Origin: Paraliobacillus zengyii
GTDB taxonomy: Bacteria; Bacillota; Bacilli; Bacillales; Amphibacillaceae
Assembly: GCF_003268595.1 (NCBI RefSeq)
Contig: NZ_CP029797.1
Span: forward strand, 3,555,501 to 3,619,500
Direction: 5' to 3'
Length of the DNA stretch: 64,000 nucleotides
Every line of letters starts with the position of its first letter. The first letter of the stretch is position 1. Below, one piece after another: positions 54,145 through 64,000 of this stretch. A program made the translations under genes and the position numbers. The notes under the pieces were generated by a model, which saw only the letters and a list, made by a program, of their open reading frames with translations, searched no databases and was not told the origin of the DNA.

Positions 54145-55268
54145 AATTTCGCCCTCTTTCGGTTAATAAAGAAAATTGTAGTATATAATCCAATCGGAAT
54201 TGTTAAAACAATACCAATTCCTCCAGCTAATGCGCGAGTCAATTCCAATGATAAATTCATTGAAAGTGTAAAACCTAACGTAACATCATTGAGAAAGTAA
54301 AGAAGTAGTGTCGGAATTGTCCCACTAACGTATGCAAAAAATAAAATATTTGTCATGGTTCCCATGATATCTTTACCTATTTCAAGACCTGATGCTTTAA
54401 GATCTTTAAAAGAAATATGATGATTTTTTTCATATAAACCAAATAAAGAGGAAGACATTGTCACCCCAACATCCATTACAGCACCTAATGCACCAACAAG
54501 TACGCCCGCCATGAATATCGCTTGAGGTGGCCGGGTTAGAAAGGCCATTTCTTCAAAACGTAGGCCTTGCTCATTTGTTAGCCAAAGTACAAACATTGTA
54601 ATAAAGAGTAACGCAAATGTTCCTAGCGTTGTTGATACAATTGCAGCATACGTTTTTTCATTAAATCCACTAATTAACAACAGAGACACTGCTGTCATTA
54701 TAATCACGACGATACTCATAATAAATAAGAGACTAGCATCCGCAGTGTTGATATAAATATCCAACGCATAAGCGATCAAAGCAGCATTAACTAGTAAACT
54801 AATAATCGCGAATATACCTTGGCGTCTTCCAATTGCCATTAATACAAAAATAAAGATCCATGCAACGAGCAATAAAGATTGATCCCGTTTTACATCGATT
54901 ATACTTCCAGTCAAATCACCATTATCTTCACTAGAATCAATTGAAATAAATAAATCATCTCCAATATGAAATTCGGGCTGATAAATTCCTGAGCCAGAGT
55001 ACTCATTACTTAAATGAACAAGCTCACCTTTTGACTCCCCATTCTTCAACTTTGCAATAAGCTGTTGTGTATAAATAACATCTTCATTTTGATGCTCATC
55101 TGTTACTTCCGTTTGATCTTCACTACTTATTTCGATAACTTCAGCGATTGACTGATCATAAAAGGAATGATTATTATAAACGAATAGAAGGGACGCAACA
55201 AAAGAAATTGCTAGTATTGCAATAAATATAAAGTGTTTGTGTTGTAGTTTTTTTAAGAGATTATTCAT
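54141..55268 (-). CDS. YibE/F-family membrane protein with extracellular N-terminal domain
   Basis: 375 residues. One N-terminal TM helix, an extracellular acidic region (about 30-125; QLIAKLKNGESKGELVHL) and then about seven TM helices carrying GRRQGIFAIISLLVNAALI, GAVMDVGVTMSSSLFGLYE and ASGLEIGKDIMGTMTNILFFAYVSG. SD AGGAGG. The core resembles its partner, so the pair probably arose by duplication and forms one membrane complex. Confidence 0.88.
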   Translation of the reverse strand: MNNLLKKLQHKHFIFIAILAISFVASLLFVYNNHSFYDQSIAEVIEISSEDQTEVTDEHQNEDVIYTQQLIAKLKNGESKGELVHLSNEYSGSGIYQPEFHIGDDLFISIDSSEDNGDLTGSIIDVKRDQSLLLVAWIFIFVLMAIGRRQGIFAIISLLVNAALIAYALDIYINTADASLLFIMSIVVIIMTAVSLLLISGFNEKTYAAIVSTTLGTFALLFITMFVLWLTNEQGLRFEEMAFLTRPPQAIFMAGVLVGALGAVMDVGVTMSSSLFGLYEKNHHISFKDLKASGLEIGKDIMGTMTNILFFAYVSGTIPTLLLYFLNDVTLGFTLSMNLSLELTRALAGGIGIVLTIPIGLYTTIFFINRKRAKL

Positions 55269-55547
55269 CTAGTACCTCCTGTTTTTCGGAGCAATAATTT
55301 ACATCTTATCATAATTAATGAGGTTAAGCAGATTTTGCTAACTATTATTCTCGAATTTTGATACCAAGGGTTTCGATTACTTATCCGTTTGTTCATTACG
55401 TTTTATTCTTTCATTCTATTAAGAAACTATAAAAATAAATCAGTACTTATCATATTACTTTAAAAAAATTAAAAAAAATCATATTCACGTCATCTATTTT
55501 AATATAAAATAGAGTTAATTATATCTTGATAGATTGGAGTGGGATGG

Positions 55548-56279
55548 TTGGATAAGTACAAGTTTAATTCTGAATACAATGAAATGATCGTACACGCTAT
55601 TGTAGAAGGGTATCGAGAATATATTGAACATCGAAAGGAACGTAGTGAAAAAATGCAGATTAGCTCTGCGTTCGCTTGGACAAAAGGTAATTTTATTGAA
55701 AGCAAATTGGCAGAAGAGTGTATCAATCATGGTTTCTCTTTCAAGAAGTCGAAGGCAGGTCTAACATGGGATTATCTCCAATTTATTCATGGAGAGACAA
55801 AAAAGTTATTTCTTATCAAAAACGCGGCTTATTTTGATGAAAAATGCTTTTCACAAGCAAAGTCACCGAATAGCTTAGCCAATAGTAGTTATCGTACCTA
55901 CCTTCATGAGCTTTCCAAAATAAATAACGGTTTATTTCCACAATCTGAGGAAAAACTTACATTTGAACATCCCAAACAACTCTCTTTGTTTGTTGCAGAA
56001 AATCAAATAAAAGAAGAGTTAGATCACTACCAAACATACGATGAATTTCATATTCTTACTTATGAACTTGATGATGCATATCAAATAGCTAAAATTATGC
56101 ATTATTTGCCCAATCCCGAAGATAATATTGCTTATAAGATAGAAGAGCTTTCCTCCTATATTTCTGGAGCGGAATTAACAGATGAAGAGAGGGAAGTTAT
56201 TGCACCAACAGCTAATGAAGAAATCATAGATCCAGCCGCATTCGATATTGGAATCTTTGAAGAAAAACAAAATGAATGA
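55548..56279 (+). CDS. DUF5986-type protein, partner of XRE-ImmA/IrrE protein
   Basis: 243 residues from TTG 55548, 8 nt after GGAG; GTG 55539 is nine nucleotides earlier and overlaps the SD. Soluble, with SSAFAWTKGNFIESKLAEECINHGF and LTWDYLQFIHGETKKLFLIKN in the N-terminal half and an acidic C-terminus (DPAAFDIGIFEE). I take it as the DUF5986 family, usually found beside XRE-ImmA/IrrE genes, as here. Biochemical role unknown; it could be the effector or target of the peptidase partner. Confidence 0.7.
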   Translation: MDKYKFNSEYNEMIVHAIVEGYREYIEHRKERSEKMQISSAFAWTKGNFIESKLAEECINHGFSFKKSKAGLTWDYLQFIHGETKKLFLIKNAAYFDEKCFSQAKSPNSLANSSYRTYLHELSKINNGLFPQSEEKLTFEHPKQLSLFVAENQIKEELDHYQTYDEFHILTYELDDAYQIAKIMHYLPNPEDNIAYKIEELSSYISGAELTDEEREVIAPTANEEIIDPAAFDIGIFEEKQNE

Positions 56280-56317
56280 ATACACGATTGATTTCTGATT
56301 ACATGAGGAGGAACGAT

Positions 56318-57520
56318 ATGTTTATTGGTGAGAATTTAACCAATCTTCGTATCATGCGCGGATATTCACGAAAACAGCTCTCTGAACTATTGGATGTTAC
56401 AGAACAAGCAGTTTGGCAATATGAAAACAAGTACACATCGCCAAAAATGCAGGTGGTTAATGCATTAAAAAATACATTTGGTGTAAAAAGTAAGTACTTC
56501 TATACGCAGGATATTCTAGATCGCACTATGATACGAGATAATATTAAAATGACACATATTGCTTATCGCTCTAAATTGATAAATGTTATATCAAAAACAC
56601 AGGCAGAAGCAAAACACATGGAATATCTAGATACGTTTGTAAATTACTTAACAGCTAAAATCAGTTATCCTTCCCTAAAAATTATTGATTTAAGAAATGA
56701 CATCATTAATTACCTATACACTTCAAGTGAAGATAGATTTACACAAATAAATAAAGTAGCCAAGCTAGCCCGCAATAGATTAGGATTTAGAGATGATACA
56801 AATGATGACCTTTTGTTTTTAGTAGAGAAGAGTGGGGTCTTTATTTTTGAAAAAGCAATTGGAGACGATATTGACGCTTATAGCCTTTGGACAAATCAAG
56901 AACGTCCTTACATCATTTTAGGAAATATGAAACGTTCATCTGTACGAAGAAACTTCGATATTGCACATGAATTAGCACATTTATTGCTTCATTATCGATC
57001 AGAATTTTCTAGTCTAGATCGCAAGGAACATAAAATATTTGAAAAAGAAGCCGATATATTTGCTGGTGCATTCCTTTTACCAGAAGACGCCTTTATAGCA
57101 GACATGAATGATATATATCACGTTACTAACCCAGATGCGTATATCGATTTAAAAAAGAAATGGGGTACCTCTCTTCAAGTACTAGGTTATAGAGCAGCTA
57201 ATCTAGAAATTTTTGATGCAAAAAGTCACCGGAATTTCTATGCAGCTCTTCACAGAAAAGGGTATTTAAAGAAGGAACCACTTGATGACACTATCCCAAT
57301 TCAGAAACCACAAAAAATAAAATCTATTATTGATCTAGTGCTTAAAAAGGGAATTATAGATATACGCCAAATGATTGAACATGATTGGATGGTAGACGTT
57401 TCTTTCTTTCATCACTTAACAGGAATAGATCAACGTTTCTTTTCTAACTACTTGGTTAGCGAAAAAGATTTTGGGTTGGATAATGTCACTCCGTTACCTT
57501 CTCGTATAGTTGGTCGATAA
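56318..57520 (+). CDS. XRE-family HTH fused to an ImmA/IrrE metallopeptidase
   Basis: 400 residues from ATG 56318 (AGGAGGA SD, 6 nt). The N-terminal XRE HTH (GENLTNLRIMRGYSRKQLSELL, VTEQAVWQYENKYTSP) is followed by a linker and an ImmA/IrrE zinc peptidase with FDIAHELAHLLLHY (HExxH) and EKEADIFAGAFLLP (third ligand Glu). The C-terminus is helical. Such proteins cleave or antagonise repressors in mobile elements or form toxin-antitoxin-like pairs. It follows the DUF5986 gene by 38 nt, in one transcript with a shared terminator. Confidence 0.92.
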   Translation: MFIGENLTNLRIMRGYSRKQLSELLDVTEQAVWQYENKYTSPKMQVVNALKNTFGVKSKYFYTQDILDRTMIRDNIKMTHIAYRSKLINVISKTQAEAKHMEYLDTFVNYLTAKISYPSLKIIDLRNDIINYLYTSSEDRFTQINKVAKLARNRLGFRDDTNDDLLFLVEKSGVFIFEKAIGDDIDAYSLWTNQERPYIILGNMKRSSVRRNFDIAHELAHLLLHYRSEFSSLDRKEHKIFEKEADIFAGAFLLPEDAFIADMNDIYHVTNPDAYIDLKKKWGTSLQVLGYRAANLEIFDAKSHRNFYAALHRKGYLKKEPLDDTIPIQKPQKIKSIIDLVLKKGIIDIRQMIEHDWMVDVSFFHHLTGIDQRFFSNYLVSEKDFGLDNVTPLPSRIVGR

Positions 57521-57562
57521 AGAAGCGAGCAGAAATTAGCTGAAAAAAGCTATTAATAGACA

Positions 57563-57600
57563 AAAAAACGTTCAGAACCAATTTAAACTGAGCGTTTTTT
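57563..57600 (+). terminator. Terminator of the DUF5986/XRE-ImmA operon
   Basis: AAAAAACGTTCAG (57563-57575) pairs with CTGAGCGTTTTTT (57588-57600), one mismatch. Confidence 0.85.
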
Positions 57601-57755
57601 GACGTTAATTTCACTATTCTTCTTCCATTATTCCCTTTAGATAAATCATCACTACTCTCTTAACCTACCATTGTTTTCTAAATATATCCATGCTATGCTT
57701 TTATTACTATTTGTGAATTAATTAACATAGTAGTCTAACAAAAGGAGCGAATGAT

Positions 57756-58358
57756 ATGAAAGCTTTAATTGTGTTTTCCCATCCAAGAGAAGGTAGTTTT
57801 TCTCATGCTTTACTAGATCGCTTAACAAAAGCACTAGAATCAAAGGGGTATCAAGTAAACATAAGAGATTTGTATAAGATGAACTTTAACCCTATTTTAG
57901 GCAGAGCAGATATGATCCATATTGAAGATGGGAAATTTGTAAGAGAACAGAAAGCGTTCCCTAAAGATGTCCAAATTGAAATGCAATACATGTTAGAAAG
58001 TGATTTATATATCTATATTTTCCCTAGCTGGTGGAATGGTATGCCTGCAATGATGAAAGGCTATATGGATCGTGTCTTTCAACACGGCTTTGCCTATAGC
58101 TTTGAAGATGCTGAAGTACAAAAACGTTTTGAAGGAAAACGAGCTTTATTCTTTACTCCTACTGGTCAACCACAGCAAATAGATGGGAAAGAAAATCCAT
58201 TAACAGAACCTATTCGCACCATTACATCCGGCTGGTTATTTAATGGAAATAGTGTCGAAGTGATTGATCACGTTTTTTATGGTCAAGTTCCCTATCTAAC
58301 AAGAGACGAACTTGAATTATACTTACAAGATGCTGAGAAAAGAATAGATCAGCTATAA
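57756..58358 (+). CDS. NAD(P)H:quinone oxidoreductase (flavodoxin-like fold)
   Basis: 200 residues. LIVFSHPREGSFSHALL (FMN-binding loop), DLYIYIFPSWWNGMPAMMKGYMDRVF and GFAYSF are typical of the NQO1/KefF/MdaB flavoprotein family. It carries out two-electron reduction of quinones. SD AAAGGAG. Monocistronic. Confidence 0.93.
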   Translation: MKALIVFSHPREGSFSHALLDRLTKALESKGYQVNIRDLYKMNFNPILGRADMIHIEDGKFVREQKAFPKDVQIEMQYMLESDLYIYIFPSWWNGMPAMMKGYMDRVFQHGFAYSFEDAEVQKRFEGKRALFFTPTGQPQQIDGKENPLTEPIRTITSGWLFNGNSVEVIDHVFYGQVPYLTRDELELYLQDAEKRIDQL

Positions 58359-58464
58359 ATAAGTAAAGAATTGAGGAATAAACCAACCGCTAATTTCTCT
58401 ATTCTCATTTTCTAACTACACTATAATGCAGGGACAACACATTATGCCCCTGCAACTTATTTTA

Positions 58465-59430
58465 TTATTCTTCTAAAGCTGTTAATAACGTATCAAGGTT
58501 TTTGTTCATTATAGTAAAATAATCTTCATTATTTTCCACATCCTCTTCTGTTAGCACTGACAGATTATGAATATTCAGAGAGGCAACATTAGTCTCATTT
58601 TGAATCACTTTAGCAACCTTAGGCTCTATATTCTGTTCGAACAGTAAGTAACGAATACCATGTTCATTGACAATATCTATCACTTCTTCTAATTTTTTTT
58701 GTGACGGTTCATTACTCGAAGATAGACCAGAAATAGCCACTTGCTCAATTCCATATGCTTCTTCCCAATAACCGTATGCCGCATGGGTTACCAAGATCTC
58801 CTTTCTTGCTGTGTTCGCAAGCTCATCTCTAAAACTTCTATCCAATTCTTCTAATCTTGTTTTTAAATCTTGAAAATTCTTCTCAAATTCTTCTTCTTCA
58901 CCCGGCATTAATTCAACCAACGTATTCTTTATATTTTCTGCTAATTCAATAGAACGAATAGGCTCTAACCAAACATGCGGATCTTCATCACCATGGTCAT
59001 GTTCTTCTTCTTCCTCGTGATCATCAGCATAATCTAATAACTGTATATCCTCTGCTGCTTCTGAAATAATTACATTTTCACCTTCTAGTGCTTCTTCTAT
59101 ACTCACTGCATATGTTTCCATCTCGGCTATGTTATAAATAAAGGCATCTGCCTCAGCAATTTCGATCATTGTTTTAGAGGTTGGCTCGTATGTATGAGCA
59201 TCTGCTCCAAGTGGTAAAATTGATTCTACTTCAACATGGTCTGCTCCGATTTGTTCAGTAAAGTAAGCCAATGGATATAACGTTGTATAAATAGCTAACA
59301 CTTGATCCGTTTGCTCAGCAGTTGCTGCGACCTCATCATTCTTCTCTGTAGTCTCTGTTGCACCACAACCTCCTAAAATCAGAAGTGCTATTAGACTAAA
59401 CATGCCCATATTAATACTGTGTTTTCTCAT
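58465..59430 (-). CDS. Zinc ABC transporter substrate-binding lipoprotein (ZnuA/AdcA type)
   Basis: 321 residues from ATG 59430. Lipobox LILGGC; cluster A-I fold with Zn-binding His at PLGADAHTYEP, the acidic His-rich loop DDHEEEEEHDHGDEDPHVWLEP, and THAAYGYW. It binds Zn2+ outside the cell and passes it to ZnuBC, which are not in this window. It follows the zinc-independent rpsN paralogue by 90 nt on the same strand, behind Zur boxes, so it is expected to be induced by zinc lack. Confidence 0.93.
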   Translation of the reverse strand: MRKHSINMGMFSLIALLILGGCGATETTEKNDEVAATAEQTDQVLAIYTTLYPLAYFTEQIGADHVEVESILPLGADAHTYEPTSKTMIEIAEADAFIYNIAEMETYAVSIEEALEGENVIISEAAEDIQLLDYADDHEEEEEHDHGDEDPHVWLEPIRSIELAENIKNTLVELMPGEEEEFEKNFQDLKTRLEELDRSFRDELANTARKEILVTHAAYGYWEEAYGIEQVAISGLSSSNEPSQKKLEEVIDIVNEHGIRYLLFEQNIEPKVAKVIQNETNVASLNIHNLSVLTEEDVENNEDYFTIMNKNLDTLLTALEE

Positions 59431-59520
59431 ATTCCCCATCCTTCACTTTTATTCTCGTTTTCCTATATAAATAGTATGAAACTTACAATTCCTACTCAAT
59501 TTATTTACGAAACTAGGCAT

Positions 59521-59790
59521 TTACCAGCTTGATTTCTTTATCCCAGGTAATTGACCTTTATGTGCGTACTCTCTAAAGGCAATACGTGACATCTTAAACT
59601 TTCTCATATATGCTCTAGGTCTACCTGTTATCTGACAACGATTTTTCAAGCGTATTGGCGACGAGTCACGTGGTAACTTACTAAGTGATACATAATCACC
59701 TTTAGCCTTTAAGTCCTTTCTTATCTCTGCATACTTTGCTACCATTTCTTGACGTTTTTTCTCCTCCACAACCTTTGATTTTTTAGCCAA
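59521..59790 (-). CDS. rpsN: Alternative 30S ribosomal protein S14 (zinc-free, Zur-regulated)
   Basis: 89 residues from TTG 59790 (GAGGAGG, 8 nt). [15 protein letters not shown] and [27 protein letters not shown] mark the long C-minus S14 form, with no CxxC zinc ribbon. In Bacillus this paralogue (RpsN2/YhzA) replaces the zinc-containing S14 in zinc starvation under Zur. Three Zur-like boxes lie upstream here and znuA follows, in full agreement. Confidence 0.95.
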   Translation of the reverse strand: MAKKSKVVEEKKRQEMVAKYAEIRKDLKAKGDYVSLSKLPRDSSPIRLKNRCQITGRPRAYMRKFKMSRIAFREYAHKGQLPGIKKSSW

Positions 59791-59807
59791 TTCTTATGCC
59801 TCCTCGC

Positions 59808-59828
59808 AAATAGCAATGGTTACGATTT
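59808..59828. promoter_or_regulatory. Zur box 1 (proximal)
   Basis: Core TAGCAATGGTTACGA within AAAT...TTT resembles the Bacillus Zur 7-1-7 palindrome with changes in the left arm. It overlaps the mRNA leader of rpsN. Confidence 0.6.
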
Positions 59829-59858
59829 GTAAATTAAAAACCCGCTTTACGTTTTTAT

Positions 59859-59879
59859 AAATCGTAATAATTACGTTTT
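59859..59879. promoter_or_regulatory. Zur box 2
   Basis: Core TCGTAATAATTACGT matches the Bacillus Zur core TCGTAATnATTACGA at 14 of 15 positions. Confidence 0.9.
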
Positions 59880-59912
59880 GATGACTATTATAAATTATGT
59901 TTCTATGTTTGT

Positions 59913-59933
59913 AAATAGTAATAGTTACGATTT
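59913..59933. promoter_or_regulatory. Zur box 3 (distal)
   Basis: Core TAGTAATAGTTACGA, a good match to the Zur palindrome, about 120 bp upstream of rpsN and 120 bp from the divergent deacetylase gene, which might therefore also respond to zinc. Confidence 0.75.
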
Positions 59934-60055
59934 GTTTGTATTCATTGCTGTTTTTTTGAGAAAATAGGAATAAGGACGTTTTATGACATCTTCCTTAAAT
60001 TATATAACTCTGGTTCGATTGGATATATAATTAGTCGATACAAGGAGGAATTGCG

Positions 60056-60796
60056 ATGCATTTTTCAACAGTTCTATACCATGAAATTAGAAAAAAGAAT
60101 GATTTCAATCCAGATCAACCATCACATATTGACGTTAATCAGAATTACGATGACATTTTACCTGCTTCTTTATTTGTTACACTTGAGCAATTCAAAGAAC
60201 AAATGGACTATCTGAAAGAAAATCATTATCACACACTCACATTAAAAGAAGTCAAAGACTTTTATAAGCATCAAAAACCACTACCCGAAAAATCAATTTT
60301 ACTTACTTTTGATGATTGTTTTCAATCTGTGAAAGAATATGCCTATCCAATTTTGAAAAGCTATGGATTTAAAGCAGTTGCCTTTGTTGTTACGAGCTGG
60401 TTGCACGAGGAGGTAAAACCATTCGATACTAATAAATCTATTTGTATGTCTAAACAGGAGCTAGAAGAAATGACTGATGTATTTGAATATGCAAATCATA
60501 CCGATTCTTTTCATCAACGTAAAAATGACTCCCTTAGTCTGATGATGGAAGCAACAGACGAGGCGTTTGCTGAGGATTTAGGAGTTTGTAACGAATATGT
60601 ACCTGTAAATGACGTGTTTGCTTATCCATTTGGATTATTCACCGAAAGAAATGTCTCTCTTTTAAGGGAAAAAGGTTTCTCTCTCGCATTCACTTGTGAA
60701 ATGGGCAACAATGATGAACATACTGATCCATTATTACTCAGACGAAATGTCATTCCATATTTTTTAGATTTAGCACAATTTGATAAACTTATTTAG
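60056..60796 (+). CDS. Polysaccharide deacetylase-family protein
   Basis: 246 residues, no signal peptide. NodB-type fold: ILLTFDDCFQSVKEYAYPILKSYG (general base Asp-Asp), YANHTDSFH (metal His pair) and VFAYPFGLFTERN. SD AAGGAGGA. Lack of export signal suggests a cytosolic or non-classical role. Divergent from the Zur-controlled block, with Zur box 3 in the shared intergenic region; the enzyme type needs a metal, commonly Zn. Confidence 0.88.
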   Translation: MHFSTVLYHEIRKKNDFNPDQPSHIDVNQNYDDILPASLFVTLEQFKEQMDYLKENHYHTLTLKEVKDFYKHQKPLPEKSILLTFDDCFQSVKEYAYPILKSYGFKAVAFVVTSWLHEEVKPFDTNKSICMSKQELEEMTDVFEYANHTDSFHQRKNDSLSLMMEATDEAFAEDLGVCNEYVPVNDVFAYPFGLFTERNVSLLREKGFSLAFTCEMGNNDEHTDPLLLRRNVIPYFLDLAQFDKLI

Positions 60797-60830
60797 AAGC
60801 AGAAAACCGTCTCCTGATTTTTCACTAAAA

Positions 60831-60871
60831 AATGAGCAACAATGGCCGAGTCACTGGCCATGTTGCTCATT
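60831..60871. terminator. Bidirectional terminator between the deacetylase and EIIBCA genes
   Basis: AATGAGCAACAATGGCC (60831-60847) pairs with GGCCATGTTGCTCATT (60856-60871) with one bulge. Confidence 0.85.
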
Positions 60872-60902
60872 AATTGAATAAAATTGATCATAATAGTGCC
60901 AA

Positions 60903-62843
<1,941 letters not shown>

Positions 62844-62889
62844 TTATGTACTAATGTACTTTAAAGCGTGATACCCATTCGTTTTTCCC

Positions 62890-62960
62890 ACAAAAAAAAC
62901 CTAAGTTACCTCAGGGCACAAGAGTCTTTAACTCTTCCGCACTTGAAATAACTTAGGTTT
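62890..62960 (-). terminator. Leader terminator of bglP, overlapping the RAT antiterminator
   Basis: On the minus strand AACCTAAGTTA (from 62959) pairs with TAACTTAGGTT (to 62898), followed by an eight-U run; an inner GAGTTAAAGACTC stem lies between. The first arm is shared with the RAT 3' end, so the two structures exclude one another. Confidence 0.92.
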
Positions 62961-62984
62961 TGCCCGCTTAACCAGTAACAATCC
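62953..62984 (-). promoter_or_regulatory. RAT (ribonucleic antiterminator) for LicT/BglG-type protein
   Basis: The minus-strand 32-nt element begins GGATTGTTACTGG and ends GGGCAAAACCTAA, matching the LicT/SacY-type RAT (GGATTGTTACTG...GGCAAAACCTAA). LicT bound here would prevent the terminator at 62890-62960 when beta-glucosides are present. Confidence 0.93.
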
Positions 62985-63010
62985 TAAATGGATGATTAAT
63001 TTGTAAACAA

Positions 63011-63039
63011 ACTATAACAAGCTCAATCTTATTTGTCAA
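63011..63039 (-). promoter_or_regulatory. Sigma-A promoter of bglP
   Basis: On the minus strand TTGACA (63034-63039), 17-bp spacer, TATAGT (63011-63016). Start near 63004, about 20 nt before the RAT. Confidence 0.85.
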
Positions 63040-63047
63040 CGTTTACT
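63034..63047. promoter_or_regulatory. CcpA cre site overlapping the bglP -35
   Basis: AGTAAACGTTGACA (minus strand) is close to the cre consensus, with a mismatch at the first base, and overlaps the -35; binding would block polymerase when glucose is present. Confidence 0.7.
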
Positions 63048-63122
63048 TCTGTTTAATAGAGCATGAAGTTCCGATCATTTTATAAATTATTACCATTTGT
63101 TGCAATTACTTCTTTATACCAA

Positions 63123-64000
<878 letters not shown>

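Overview
The window looks like chromosome from a low-GC, spore-forming member of the Bacillaceae. Evidence seen in sequence: AT-rich intergenic DNA, strong AGGAGG-type ribosome binding sites, an sspH small acid-soluble spore protein gene, an RsbR-type stressosome paralogue, and Bacillus-style NsrR, Fur, Zur, CcpA (cre) and LicT target sites. A Gracilibacillus/Virgibacillus-like, possibly halotolerant, organism is only my inference (voltage-gated Na+ channel, large arabinan-degrading surface protein). I see no rRNA, tRNA, CRISPR array or intact transposase.

Layout. 1-6.1 kb: truncated epimerase, nsrR, a TetR/MFS efflux pair, two small genes, and hmp behind a perfect NsrR palindrome. 6.3-11.6 kb: small proteins, then a GltC-like regulator divergent from NADP-glutamate dehydrogenase, an acetate transporter and a homocysteine methyltransferase. 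11.8-19.1 kb (minus): SNF2 helicase, EcsC, DUF202, a NaChBac-type channel, a YtkA-like lipoprotein and a PepSY membrane protein. 19.3-25.2 kb: a soluble chemoreceptor and a 1622-residue GH43 arabinanase with a cell-wall sorting signal. 25.7-34.5 kb: RNA methyltransferase, GIY-YIG protein, then a Fur-controlled ferric-siderophore locus (two permeases, lipoprotein, ATPase, a nitroreductase fused to a PTS EIIA domain, an HPr-like protein and an AraC-type regulator with its own ferric-siderophore-binding-like domain). 35-44.4 kb: two-component system, spore and stressosome genes, HxlR, reductase, PhnA, SelO, then about 0.9 kb of decayed DNA and an orphan gene. 44.5-57.5 kb: an 11-copy 41/42-bp tandem array, a TPP enzyme overlapping a GGDEF-EAL protein, a second diguanylate cyclase, aldolase, azoreductase, a YibE/F pair and a DUF5986/XRE-ImmA pair. 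57.7-64 kb: quinone reductase, a Zur-controlled zinc block (rpsN paralogue, znuA-like), a polysaccharide deacetylase and a LicT/CcpA-controlled beta-glucoside locus (EIIBCA plus a GH1 gene with a frameshifted end).

Most notable: (1) gdhA and the TetR gene have no ATG/GTG/TTG near their true N-terminus, but each has an in-frame ATC at ideal Shine-Dalgarno spacing; a third small gene may share this. (2) The siderophore operon carries a nitroreductase-EIIA fusion plus an HPr homologue with both phosphosites kept, suggesting phosphotransfer control of iron release; I know of no described precedent. (3) The operon promoter shows a 22-bp-phased direct repeat, -35/-10 and Fur box in register, a compact iron-sensing switch.
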